A program made the translations under genes and the position numbers. The notes beneath the pieces were generated by a model. The model saw nothing but the letters and a program-made list of their open reading frames with translations, did not search any database and was not told the DNA's origin. From contig JAGAJP010000038.1 in the NCBI GenBank assembly GCA_017626045.1, forward strand, positions 1 through 64,000: 64,000 nucleotides of DNA. Direction: 5' to 3'. Position 1 is the stretch's first letter. Every line of letters starts with the position of its first letter. The DNA is from Muribaculaceae bacterium. Lineage in GTDB: Bacteria; Bacteroidota; Bacteroidia; Bacteroidales; Muribaculaceae. Shown here piece after piece: positions 49,617-58,271 of the stretch.

Positions 49617-51140
49617 TCATACAGTCCGGTCGATTATAGCCTTTATGGCTCGTCCCAAACGGTTGGATATGTCAGATGCCGTGACGCCATACTCTCCGAT
49701 TTCTTCAGAGGCTATGTCTCCGGCAAGTCCATGCACAAACACTCCGATGGTGGCGGCGTGCTCGGGCTGAAAGCCCTGAGCCATGAATGCGGCGATGACT
49801 CCTGTTAGCACGTCGCCGGCTCCGGCTGTAGCCATTCCGGCATTGCCGGTGGAATTGAAATAGACTTTTCCGGTGGGTCGCACTATCATCGTAAAGTGGT
49901 TTTTAAGAACTATCACAATGTTGTAATATCTCGACATCTCGATAGCTTTTTTCAGACGCGCTTCCGACGACGGCTGCTCGCCAAACAGACGGTCGAACTC
50001 CCCGGCGTGAGGTGTGATTACCGTGCGCGGTGGTAGCATCGACAGGAGAGCCGGACGACGCGATATGCAGTTGAGGGCGTCAGCGTCGAGTACCAGTGGC
50101 GACTTGCAGTTTTTGAGAAGTGACTCCAGTGCATTGATGGTGAGCTCATTGGTGCCGATGCCGGGACCTACAGCCACCGCCTGATGCGTGTGGTGAAGGG
50201 TCATGTCGCTGATTACCCGCTCGTTGCGGTCAGGCTCAAACATGGCTTCCGGTATGGCGGTCTGCAGTATTGTCATTCCGCTACGTGGCGCGTGGACTGT
50301 GGCGAGACCCACACCGCTTTTCATGGCAGAGCGGGCGCAAAGCACCGCCGCTCCCATCATGCCCATGCTTCCTGTGAATAGCATCGCCGAGCCGTAGTCC
50401 CGTTTGCCGCTGAACGGCTGTCGGGCGTGAAGCAGCGGACGCACAGTGCGGCTTTCCACGAGAAGCCAGTCGGAATGGGTGTTTTTCATAGTCTTTTGGT
50501 CAAGGTCTATGTCAAGCACCTTCCACTCTCCGAGAATGTCGGCGTTTTCAGCAAAGAAAAACGAAAGTCGCGGGAACTGGAATGTGAGAGTAAGGCTCGC
50601 GTGCACCATATCGCGGTGTTTCGCCTCAGCGTTCCATTCTCCGGCGAGTCCCGAGGGTATGTCGATGCTCACGATGTATGCACCTGACTCATTGATCAGA
50701 CGCGCAACCGAAGCGAATCCTCCGCTCAGCGGTTCCCGGAGCCCGGAACCGAAAAGCCCGTCTATGATCACGTCGTTTTCTGTCAGGTGCGGTGGTGTGA
50801 AGGTAGAAGTGATTTCAGTGAATCTCACACCTTCGATTGACTTTAGCCTTTTCTTCTGCTCCTCGCAGTCGGGCGAGAGCTCACCCTTGATGTTGAAGAG
50901 ATACACCTCAAGGTTGTCGTACCCCTGCTCCGACAGTATGCGTGACACAGCCAGAGCGTCACCGCCGTTGTTTCCGGCACCCGCCATGACGACTATTCTG
51001 CGGCTTGGCAGAAACCTGGCGGTTATTTCATTGGCGACGGCGTTTGCGGCGCGTTCCATCAGTGTCAGGGAGTCGATTCCCTGTGCTTCGCATGTGGCCG
51101 CGTCAAGTTCTTTTATTATTTTTGATTTGAATATTCTCAT
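49617..51140 (-). CDS. nnrD: bifunctional NAD(P)HX epimerase / ADP-dependent NAD(P)HX dehydratase
   Basis: A 507-residue fusion that repairs hydrated NAD(P)H. The N-terminal YjeF_N epimerase domain (residues 1-215) has MAGAGNNGGDALAVSRIL and DGLFGSGLREPL. The C-terminal ribokinase-like dehydratase domain (about 225-500) has AVGPGIGTN, LDADALNCIS, ITPHAGEFDRL and the NAGMATAGAGDVLTG motif with the catalytic Asp. The fused form is common in bacteria. It has a good promoter at 51194-51225 and heads a gene string through DUF4831 to fumarase. Confidence 0.95.
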   Translation of the reverse strand: MRIFKSKIIKELDAATCEAQGIDSLTLMERAANAVANEITARFLPSRRIVVMAGAGNNGGDALAVSRILSEQGYDNLEVYLFNIKGELSPDCEEQKKRLKSIEGVRFTEITSTFTPPHLTENDVIIDGLFGSGLREPLSGGFASVARLINESGAYIVSIDIPSGLAGEWNAEAKHRDMVHASLTLTFQFPRLSFFFAENADILGEWKVLDIDLDQKTMKNTHSDWLLVESRTVRPLLHARQPFSGKRDYGSAMLFTGSMGMMGAAVLCARSAMKSGVGLATVHAPRSGMTILQTAIPEAMFEPDRNERVISDMTLHHTHQAVAVGPGIGTNELTINALESLLKNCKSPLVLDADALNCISRRPALLSMLPPRTVITPHAGEFDRLFGEQPSSEARLKKAIEMSRYYNIVIVLKNHFTMIVRPTGKVYFNSTGNAGMATAGAGDVLTGVIAAFMAQGFQPEHAATIGVFVHGLAGDIASEEIGEYGVTASDISNRLGRAIKAIIDRTV

Positions 51141-51193
51141 GTCTTTCTGAAGGCTTGGATGTAGCCTCGATAACTGTTTTTTCTATCAAACTA

Positions 51194-51225
51194 CAAATTT
51201 AGCCAAAATAACCGATTTTTCCAAA
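51194..51225 (-). promoter_or_regulatory. Bacteroidetes-type promoter for nnrD
   Basis: Minus strand: TTTG at 51225-51222, a 20-bp spacer and TAAATTTG at 51201-51194, about 53 bp upstream of the start. Confidence 0.75.
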
Positions 51226-51255
51226 AAGGATAGTGTAAGATTCAAAAATATTCAC

Positions 51256-51263
51256 TAATTTTG
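51256..51263 (+). promoter_or_regulatory. -7 box of a candidate promoter for the aldolase gene
   Basis: TAATTTTG matches the consensus; no convincing TTG lies about 20 bp upstream. It is divergent from the nnrD promoter, with the two -33 regions about 10-30 bp apart. Confidence 0.55.
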
Positions 51264-51337
51264 CGTTGCATATATATGTATAACCCCGTCGGCTTGCGGC
51301 CGCCATGCCGCCGCCGCGGATAAATGTTTTAGGTAAT

Positions 51338-52339
51338 ATGGTAGATTATAAGAAACTTGGCCTTGTCAACACCAAAGAGATGTTTGCAAAGGCTGTCCAC
51401 GGAGGCTATGCAATCCCAGCCTTCAATTTCAACAACATGGAGCAGCTCCAGGCAATCATCAAGGCTGCCGCAGAGACTAAGAGCCCTGTGATTCTTCAGG
51501 TGTCGAAAGGCGCGCGCAACTATGCTAACCCCACACTTCTCCGCTACATGGCGCAGGGTGCTGTGGAATATGCCAAGAGCCTCGGCTGGGAGAAGCCCCA
51601 GATTGTGCTCCATCTTGATCACGGCGACACATTCGAAACCTGCAAGGACTGCATCGACAACGGTTTCTCTTCCGTAATGATCGACGGCAGCCACCTGAGC
51701 TTCGAGGAGAACTGCGAACTCACAAAGAAAGTGGTGGACTACGCTCATCAGTTTGACGTGACTGTGGAAGGTGAGCTCGGTGTGCTCGCAGGTGTCGAGG
51801 ACGAGGTAAGCTCCGACCATCATACATACACCGACCCGGAGGAGGTAATCGAATTCGTGGCACGCACACAGTGTGACAGCCTCGCAATCTCTATAGGTAC
51901 TTCCCACGGCGCTTATAAGTTCACTCCCGCGCAGTGCACACGCGACCCGAAGACCGGACGTCTTGTACCCCCGCCCTTGGCATTCAACGTGCTCGAGGCA
52001 GTTGAGGCAAAACTTCCCGACTTCCCCATCGTGCTTCATGGCTCAAGCTCAGTGCCGCAGGAGTATGTCGACATCATCAATGAATATGGCGGCAAGCTGC
52101 CCGACGCCATCGGCATTCCGGAGGAAGAACTCCGCAAGGCTGCCAAGATGGATGTATGCAAGATCAACATAGACTCCGACAGCCGTCTCGCAATGACAGC
52201 CGCTGTCCGCAAGGTTCTTGCAGAGAAGCCCGGAGAGTTCGACCCGAGAAAGTATCTCGGCCCGGCTCGCGACGAAATGGAGAAACTCTACAAGCACAAG
52301 ATCATCAACGTGCTTGGCTCTGACGGCAAGGCTGAGTAA
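51338..52339 (+). CDS. fba: fructose-bisphosphate aldolase, class II
   Basis: Start at ATG 51338 (MVDYKKLGLVNTKEMF), 333 residues; an upstream in-frame start adds a Pro-rich stretch with no family match. Zn-dependent glycolytic enzyme. Metal and substrate motifs: LHLDHGDTFETCKDCIDNG (His and Asp), MIDGSHLSFEEN, VEGELGVLAG (Glu), GTSHGAYKF (Zn His) and VLHGSSSVP (Zn His), then KINIDSDSRLAMTAAVRK. Strong codon bias suggests high expression. It has its own terminator. Confidence 0.96.
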   Translation: MVDYKKLGLVNTKEMFAKAVHGGYAIPAFNFNNMEQLQAIIKAAAETKSPVILQVSKGARNYANPTLLRYMAQGAVEYAKSLGWEKPQIVLHLDHGDTFETCKDCIDNGFSSVMIDGSHLSFEENCELTKKVVDYAHQFDVTVEGELGVLAGVEDEVSSDHHTYTDPEEVIEFVARTQCDSLAISIGTSHGAYKFTPAQCTRDPKTGRLVPPPLAFNVLEAVEAKLPDFPIVLHGSSSVPQEYVDIINEYGGKLPDAIGIPEEELRKAAKMDVCKINIDSDSRLAMTAAVRKVLAEKPGEFDPRKYLGPARDEMEKLYKHKIINVLGSDGKAE

Positions 52340-52365
52340 TTAGGTCTTGACTCACAATAATATGA

Positions 52366-52409
52366 AATCGGCACATGCGGGACAGCCCGAACATGTGCCG
52401 ATTTTTTTT
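52366..52409. terminator. terminator between the aldolase gene and the convergent lipoprotein gene
   Basis: A 12-bp stem AATCGGCACATG/CATGTGCCGATT around a 14-nt loop, followed on the plus strand by eight T residues. It can also stop the minus-strand capsule-export operon, though that side lacks a long T tract. Confidence 0.88.
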
Positions 52410-52437
52410 ATCCGTAGAGACAACTTATCGGAATTCC

Positions 52438-52884
52438 CTACATTGTCTTTCTGAACTTGTAGATATAATCAGATCCGTCGATGTTGAGTTTCAGTGTCAT
52501 TCTATCGCTTTTCAGTGTCATGACATCGAATATGATGGGCTTACCGTCCTGGGGGAAGAAAATCCAGTAGGGAGCCTTATACATATTGGAATGTCCGGAA
52601 TCATCAGATTGAAACTGCATCGTGAGTTTATCACCCTCATGGGTGAAGTTGCCGTATCGGTATTCTGTGGTGTAGGGCGGCTCAGTCAGCCATGCCACCT
52701 CTACTATTGAGCTTTGGAAGCTGAAAACTGTATCGTCCTTGTCCTTTTCTACAATCTCTCCGTCTTTATCGATCTCCGTCAGTGTCCAGGAGCCGAACAA
52801 CGCTCCGAGATGTCCGTTGTTTTGCGTGCATCCGCAACACAGGAGTATAGGGATAATCAGTATGCTAAGATATATGTTTTTCAT
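52438..52884 (-). CDS. lipoprotein, lipocalin-like
   Basis: A 148-residue protein with a lipoprotein signal: hydrophobic core LSILIIPILLCC and a lipobox ending at Cys19 (LCCGC). The mature part starts with GSWTLTEIDKDG, a pattern common in Bacteroidetes lipocalin-like domains, and consists mostly of beta strands. Its ATG overlaps the wzi stop by 4 bp, so it is the last gene of the capsule-export operon. Function unknown. Confidence 0.82.
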   Translation of the reverse strand: MKNIYLSILIIPILLCCGCTQNNGHLGALFGSWTLTEIDKDGEIVEKDKDDTVFSFQSSIVEVAWLTEPPYTTEYRYGNFTHEGDKLTMQFQSDDSGHSNMYKAPYWIFFPQDGKPIIFDVMTLKSDRMTLKLNIDGSDYIYKFRKTM

Positions 52885-54434
52885 TTTTTCTTTGATTTGA
52901 TAGTGAAGTCTCCATTGTATTCGACCTTTATGCGCGCTCCGAAGTTGTCACCGCGCAGGTCTCCCTTGTCGAACGCTATGCACGCGCTTACGCTAAGTTC
53001 AGGAATTTTTTTGAATGGCATACCCTTTGCCTCGAACATCATAGAGGTACAGTGCAGATAATCAGGCGACGGTACCCATCCGTTGCCTCCGGCTTTCTGA
53101 TATGATGCCTTTATGCGATAACTGAGACGCGGATCGGGATTTCCTTCAATTGCGGCGTGGAATCCTCGCGCCCTGTTGTGCAGATAGTCGAGCATACCGC
53201 TACGGTTGTAGAGAGGCGACATCAGGAATGGAGTGCCTATGCTGAGGCCGTAGTTGGCATAGGATCCGTAGTCGTCATTGTTGTAGTAGTCGTCGGCTCC
53301 CTGTGCCTGTCCTGTTATCGGGGTGCCCGGATGGTCGTTGGGCGCATAGTGGATTGGTCCTGACTGGTTGGTGAAGTCAAGATACTCGACTGTTATCTTG
53401 GTCACATATCCTTCTCTTCCGAAATTATACTGCAGACCCCAGAGACCGTCCCAGCCGTTCATCTTTCCGATACCCGAGCCGTCTTCCCATGGCCATTCGA
53501 AATATGCCTGAAGGCTTGACCCACCCTTGAAGCGGTAAGTCGCCTTCAGATCCCATGTTCCGAGATGGTTGCCGGTATAGTATCTTTCGCCTCCCTCGCG
53601 CGGGAAGAGCATCTGAAGCATGTCTTTGAAACGGAATCCACGGTCGGAACTGTAGTAAATCCTGCCCTTGTCGTAAAGGTATGTGGAGCCTCCGAACATT
53701 CCGGCAGCCTGCATTCCGAGAGTTACATGGAAATTCTTTTCCGGATTGGTGCGGAAATAGAGGCGTTTGTAGTTATACCAACGGTTCATCGCCCTAACTC
53801 CGGAATAGTAATTGAATTCACGGTCGTTGAATCCGGTGTCGGTCATTCGACCATACATAATCTCTCCGTCGATCTGAACCCAGCCATTGGTGTACGGAAT
53901 GTTTTGGAAATCAATGAATCCGATGGTGACGCCAGGAATAGGTGCCGCATTATTGCTTCGTGTGAGGTCACCAGACGACATGGTGTCGTCAACTATTTTA
54001 GAATGGGTGTATCTCAATCCCGCCGTAAGTTGAAGCGACCTGTATTTCACCTGCCCGTAAAGTTGCTGGAGTCTGAGATAGGGGAGATGTATCTTATGTG
54101 TACCCCATGTCTTAGAGTTTGGGTCCCATTGCTCGTATGCGGTTTCGGAACCGAATCCCGCGATATAGTCTATGCCGGCGCTCCAGCTGAAGCGTTTGGA
54201 TCTGTCCAGTGGCTTGTGGATTCCGGCTTCCTGCCATAAGCCGCTTCCTTCGGAATAGCGTCCTTCGTTCCAAGAGCCCAGCATATATGGCGCGAGCGAC
54301 TCAGTGGATGCCTGAAATGCCAGGGAGGCATGGTATTCGAGCGGCACGTCGGCGTTGGTCATCATGCCGGCTGACGCCGCCAGAGTCACGGCAGTTGCCA
54401 TGAAGAGTCTTTTTGCCTCGATTCGTTTAATCAT
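52881..54434 (-). CDS. wzi: capsule assembly protein Wzi family, outer-membrane barrel
   Basis: A 517-residue protein with signal peptide (about residues 1-28). The mature protein resembles Wzi, an 18-strand outer-membrane lectin barrel that anchors capsule on the cell surface. Matching features include PYMLGSWNEGRYSEGSGLW near the start, the NGWDGLWGLQYNF block and repeated amphipathic strands ending in aromatic residues. The C-terminus (YNGDFTIKSKKK) lacks a terminal aromatic residue. It follows tcdA by 35 bp and is coupled to the lipoprotein gene. Confidence 0.88.
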   Translation of the reverse strand: MIKRIEAKRLFMATAVTLAASAGMMTNADVPLEYHASLAFQASTESLAPYMLGSWNEGRYSEGSGLWQEAGIHKPLDRSKRFSWSAGIDYIAGFGSETAYEQWDPNSKTWGTHKIHLPYLRLQQLYGQVKYRSLQLTAGLRYTHSKIVDDTMSSGDLTRSNNAAPIPGVTIGFIDFQNIPYTNGWVQIDGEIMYGRMTDTGFNDREFNYYSGVRAMNRWYNYKRLYFRTNPEKNFHVTLGMQAAGMFGGSTYLYDKGRIYYSSDRGFRFKDMLQMLFPREGGERYYTGNHLGTWDLKATYRFKGGSSLQAYFEWPWEDGSGIGKMNGWDGLWGLQYNFGREGYVTKITVEYLDFTNQSGPIHYAPNDHPGTPITGQAQGADDYYNNDDYGSYANYGLSIGTPFLMSPLYNRSGMLDYLHNRARGFHAAIEGNPDPRLSYRIKASYQKAGGNGWVPSPDYLHCTSMMFEAKGMPFKKIPELSVSACIAFDKGDLRGDNFGARIKVEYNGDFTIKSKKK

Positions 54435-54469
54435 TGTCTTATTTTATTTAGGTTGATGACTGCGGGGAA

Positions 54470-55195
54470 TCATTCTTCCCTGCAGATGTCTTTGATTATC
54501 TCTCCGGCAAGCGTGAGCCCGAAGATTCCGGTGATATGAGCCAGACTCCCGTTGATGCGTGCCTTGTATTCGCATGTCTCTGTGGTTGCTCCCTTGTTGT
54601 CAAGGAGTTCGTCGGAATATACACACAGAAATTTTTTTGAGGGGAAAGTATGGTCTTTCTTGAATTTGTTTCGTAGAGCCCTGGCAAGCGGGCATCCCTT
54701 CACATTCCGGAATTCGGCTGTGTGAATCCTTGCAGGATCCATCTTGAGGGCAGCTCCCATGCTGCTGAAAAGTTTTTTGCCGCTTGCAGTGGCGTTGAGA
54801 ATCAGCAATGCCTTGTCTTTGAGCGAGTCGATGGCATCCACAATATAGTCATACTCCGAGAAGTCGATTTCTTTGGCGGTGTCTTCAGAGTAAAACATCC
54901 GGATGGCACGTATGTCGGCATTCGGGTTTATCTCCATAAGATGACGGCGCGCCGCTTCTACTTTCGGCTCTCCGACTGTCAGGGTCGTGGCGGGAAGCTG
55001 ACGGTTGACATTCGATGGCGATATGGTGTCGGAGTCCACAAGGGTGATGTGGCTTATGCCGGTGCGCACCAGGCTCTCTACAGCCCAGCTTCCGACACCT
55101 CCGATGCCGAAAACGATTACTCTCGTTTCCGATATGCGTCTCATCGCATCCTCTCCGGTCAGGAGTCTTGTGCGGTCGAAAATCTGTTCTATCAT
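54470..55195 (-). CDS. tcdA: tRNA threonylcarbamoyladenosine dehydratase (TcdA/CsdL, E1-like)
   Basis: A 241-residue ThiF/MoeB-superfamily protein. It starts with DRTRLLTGEDAMRRI, then the ATP-binding VFGIGGVGSWAVESLVRTGI (residues 31-50) and DSDTISPSNVNRQLPA. It dehydrates t6A37 to cyclic ct6A in tRNA. The Cys pattern is normal (CPLARALR, CVYSDE). It lies inside the capsule-export operon between the DegT aminotransferase and wzi, an unusual place for a tRNA-modification gene. Confidence 0.9.
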   Translation of the reverse strand: MIEQIFDRTRLLTGEDAMRRISETRVIVFGIGGVGSWAVESLVRTGISHITLVDSDTISPSNVNRQLPATTLTVGEPKVEAARRHLMEINPNADIRAIRMFYSEDTAKEIDFSEYDYIVDAIDSLKDKALLILNATASGKKLFSSMGAALKMDPARIHTAEFRNVKGCPLARALRNKFKKDHTFPSKKFLCVYSDELLDNKGATTETCEYKARINGSLAHITGIFGLTLAGEIIKDICREE

Positions 55196-55232
55196 CTGAA
55201 TGGCTGCCTATAGAGTATTGATGCTTATTTGT

Positions 55233-56477
55233 TTAGTCTTCAATCAGCGATTTGATTCGCTCGATTACGCGGTCAGCGTCTTTGTCGGTGACATAGGGCC
55301 CCGAAGGGATGCAGAGTCCACGGTGAAAGAGACTCTCCGACACTCCGTTTACATAACTCGGATATTTTCGGAACACAGGCTGCGTATGCATGGGTTTCCA
55401 GAGAGGGCGGCTTTCGATGCCGTCTTCGGCAAGCCCGAGACGCATTGCCTCGACGTTAGGGTTCGGCTCGCAGTCGGTGTGGACGCTGTCTCCTCTTTCG
55501 GTGACGCCTCCGGCTCCTCCTACCGTAGATGTGATCGCCGTGCTGTAGGCTTTGTCCTGACCTTTAACCTTAAGCCTCTCGTCAAGAAGGATGGTGCTCA
55601 GCCAGAAGTTGCTGTCGAATCTTTCGTCGGGATTGCAGTGAAGAGTGATGCCCGGAATGCCTTTGAGATGTTCTCGGTAATACGCGTGGCGATGTCGATG
55701 ATGTGCTATGTATTCCTCTGCCACTTTCATCTGGCCTCTTCCTATGCCGGCGCATATATTGCTCATGCGGTAGTTGTAGCCCACGTCTTCATGCTGATAG
55801 TAGGCATATCCGAGACGTGCCTGAGTGGCGAGATACATAGCCTTTCTGGCACTTGCCTTATCCGGACATACAAGGGCTCCGCCTCCGGAGGTGGTAATCA
55901 TCTTGTTGCCGTTGAACGAGAGGGCGGCAAACCTGCCGAATGATCCGCAACGCCTGCCGCGATAGCTTGATCCGAACGCCTCGGCTGCGTCTTCAAGCAC
56001 CGGGATATCCCATTTTTCGGCTACCGCCATCACGCGGTCGTAGTCGACGGGCATGCCGTAGAGACATACAGCCACAATCGCTTTCGGCTTTTTGCCGGTC
56101 TTCTCTATTCTGTCGGAAATCGCGGCGTCAAGCAGCTCGGGGTCAATGTTCCAGGACGAGCTTTCCGAATCCACCGTCACGGGGATAGCTCCTACATATC
56201 TCACGGGATTGACCGATGCGCTGAAGGTCATGGACTGCACCATGACTTCATCGCCTTCCTCAACTCCGAGGCATAGAAGCCCGAGATGAAGCGCCGCCGT
56301 TCCCGATGAGAGTGCCACCACATGCTTGTCATCTCCGAGAAATGCCTCGAGCTCCTTCTCAAAACCGGTAACGTTAGGCCCGAGCGGCACAACCCATTCA
56401 TCGGCAAACGCCTCGTTGATATATTGCATCTCATAGCCCGACATTTTGCACATGCGGAGCAATATCCTGTTGTCCAT
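55233..56477 (-). CDS. DegT/DnrJ/EryC1/StrS aminotransferase
   Basis: Start at ATG 56477 (MDNRILLRMCKMSGYEM), 414 residues. A PLP-dependent sugar aminotransferase of the type making amino-dideoxy sugars. Key features: SGTAALHLGLLCLGVEEGDEV (PLP phosphate region), VPVLEDAAEAFGS-like segment with the Asp that holds PLP (here DIPVLEDAAEAFGSSYRG), and SFNGNKMITTSGGGALV with the Schiff-base Lys. Such enzymes act with a 4,6-dehydratase on UDP-GlcNAc; no separate UDP-sugar dehydratase is in the window. Its place after the CpsB-type phosphatase gene links it to the surface glycan. Confidence 0.9.
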   Translation of the reverse strand: MDNRILLRMCKMSGYEMQYINEAFADEWVVPLGPNVTGFEKELEAFLGDDKHVVALSSGTAALHLGLLCLGVEEGDEVMVQSMTFSASVNPVRYVGAIPVTVDSESSSWNIDPELLDAAISDRIEKTGKKPKAIVAVCLYGMPVDYDRVMAVAEKWDIPVLEDAAEAFGSSYRGRRCGSFGRFAALSFNGNKMITTSGGGALVCPDKASARKAMYLATQARLGYAYYQHEDVGYNYRMSNICAGIGRGQMKVAEEYIAHHRHRHAYYREHLKGIPGITLHCNPDERFDSNFWLSTILLDERLKVKGQDKAYSTAITSTVGGAGGVTERGDSVHTDCEPNPNVEAMRLGLAEDGIESRPLWKPMHTQPVFRKYPSYVNGVSESLFHRGLCIPSGPYVTDKDADRVIERIKSLIED

Positions 56478-56528
56478 AGTTCTAAGTTTTAAAGTCATGT
56501 CATGCTTACGTATGACATGACTTGATTG

Positions 56529-57260
56529 TCAGAGGGTGTTCTTTTCTTCGGTCACTCTCTTTATCAGGTCGATATGTTCTTTTTTGTCCGGATGCCTGTC
56601 GATAAGCTGCTCGTTGGAGGCAAGACGGTGCACGTCGCTGCCCACAAGGTCGATATATCCCTTCTCGAGCAGCATCACGCTTTTCTTGCGTGCCGTCTCG
56701 CCGTAGCCGCCCACGAGCGAGACATAGTTGAGCTGCATCCTGACTCCTTTCTCGTGCAGTCTGTCGTAGTCTTTCTCTTCCATATAGACATATCTCTCGG
56801 GATGTGCCAACAGTGGATAGTATCCCGCCGACATGATGGAGTCGATAATGCTGTCAAACCCCATAGGAGCGGAAAAATACGACGTCTCCACAAGCAGGTG
56901 GTCTCCGTTTTCGCCGATAGGCAGGAGGTCGCGTGATGCAAGCCTTTCCTCAAAAAGAGAGTCGAGCATGTTTTCCGAAGCAAGGCGTAATTTGACATTA
57001 CCTGTCCATGCGGCTTGAAGTTCAGAAAATCTTTCCCTGAGTTTTTTGGTGGTGTTGGGATAGTCTTCCATTATATGGGGCGTAAGCCAGAGGGTGTCTA
57101 TCCCTAAGGAGTCGAAGTGTCTAAGGACGGCGAGAGAGTCCGAGATTGTCTTGATGCCGTCGTCTACGCCGGGCAACACGTGTGAATGCCAGTCGGTGAT
57201 GCCGCTAAGAATGCCGCTCTCTTTCAGTGAGGGAGTTTTTTGTTTGAATGGCCACAACAT
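56529..57260 (-). CDS. CpsB/Wzb-type tyrosine-protein phosphatase (PHP fold)
   Basis: A 243-residue PHP-domain phosphatase. The metal-binding motif is DWHSHVLPGVDDGIKTISDS (about residues 22-41), followed by FDSLGIDTLWLTPHIM with another His, LAHPERYVYM and GSDVHRL at the C-terminus. Family members dephosphorylate the bacterial tyrosine kinases that control capsule polymerisation. It lies directly after wza and before the aminotransferase; the cognate Wzc-type kinase is not in the window. Confidence 0.92.
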   Translation of the reverse strand: MLWPFKQKTPSLKESGILSGITDWHSHVLPGVDDGIKTISDSLAVLRHFDSLGIDTLWLTPHIMEDYPNTTKKLRERFSELQAAWTGNVKLRLASENMLDSLFEERLASRDLLPIGENGDHLLVETSYFSAPMGFDSIIDSIMSAGYYPLLAHPERYVYMEEKDYDRLHEKGVRMQLNYVSLVGGYGETARKKSVMLLEKGYIDLVGSDVHRLASNEQLIDRHPDKKEHIDLIKRVTEEKNTL

Positions 57261-57271
57261 TTCCTTACTGT

Positions 57272-58117
57272 TTATTTTAAGAGGACAGCGGCGGTGGTGA
57301 GCAGTGAAGCCACGGATATCCAGAAACTTACGTTCATCAGGTTGTTGCCGTTGTTGGTGGTCTGGCGTTTGCGTATATTGTTGGGCTCAACGTATATCAC
57401 GTCTCCCTGTTTCAGGAAGAATGCCGGAGACTTGGTGGTCTCCTCTATGTTTGTGAGGTCTATACGGTAAGTCTCGAGCCCGTTCTGTCCCTGGCGCAGC
57501 AGCATCACGTTTTCGCGCTGCCCCTGAATCGAAAGGTCTCCCGCAAGGGATATCGCCTCTATAATGTTGATGACGTCCTTATTGAGGTCGAATCGTCCGG
57601 GCCTGTTTACTTCGCCGAGCACACTGAAACCTATATTAAGGAACTCAACCGTCACTATGGGGTCCTTGATAAGGTTTCTGCCGACAAGTTCACCTTTTAT
57701 ATATCCTGCGAGTTCGTCGCGGGTCATGCCGGCGATCTTCAGCTCTCCCAAAATGGGGAAATCTATTGTGCCCTCGGGGGATACGGTGTATGTGCTGATA
57801 CCCTCGTTGACACTCGGTGCGAAATCCCATGTTTGGGAGCCGCTGCCGCTGAACCCTCCTGCCTGTTTGGCGTAGTTGGTTACTACACTGAGGTTGAAAA
57901 GCTGTGAGAGGGCGGGGTCTTTTGAATTCACCACAATCGACAGCTTGTCGTATGGCTGCACTTTTATGGCATTCTGTTCCAGCACCACGGTCTCGATGAC
58001 TTTGGCATTTTCGCCGTCCTGGAAGTATGCGATGTTCTTAGGTGTCGAGCACCCGGTTATCATGGCTGCGACAGCAGCCATTGTGAGAGCCTTACGTAGT
58101 ATACTCTTTAATTTCAT
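57272..58117 (-). CDS. wza: outer-membrane polysaccharide export lipoprotein (Wza family)
   Basis: Start at ATG 58117 (MKLKSILRKALTMAAVAAM), 281 residues, with a lipobox ending at the Cys in MITGCST. The poly-export domain (about residues 55-175) has VQPYDKLSIVVNSKDPA and YTVSPEGTIDFPILGELKIAG, followed by the SLBB segment NRPGRFDLNKDVINIIEAIS. A hydrophobic helix near the end (ISVASLLTTAAVLL) is the outer-membrane-spanning helix. Wza forms the octameric channel for capsule export. It is the second gene of the operon. Confidence 0.93.
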   Translation of the reverse strand: MKLKSILRKALTMAAVAAMITGCSTPKNIAYFQDGENAKVIETVVLEQNAIKVQPYDKLSIVVNSKDPALSQLFNLSVVTNYAKQAGGFSGSGSQTWDFAPSVNEGISTYTVSPEGTIDFPILGELKIAGMTRDELAGYIKGELVGRNLIKDPIVTVEFLNIGFSVLGEVNRPGRFDLNKDVINIIEAISLAGDLSIQGQRENVMLLRQGQNGLETYRIDLTNIEETTKSPAFFLKQGDVIYVEPNNIRKRQTTNNGNNLMNVSFWISVASLLTTAAVLLK

Positions 58118-58271
58118 TGATCTAAAACTGTAAATGGTTCCTTTGGCATAAATGCGCCATAACGGCAATGAAGTTGAGCCAACTTCGGTATATACCTAAA
58201 ATTAAAACTGATTTTTTTCTTATTTATTATGCAGATGGACTAAAATCACGCCTTAAGAGAATGGTTAGTGG

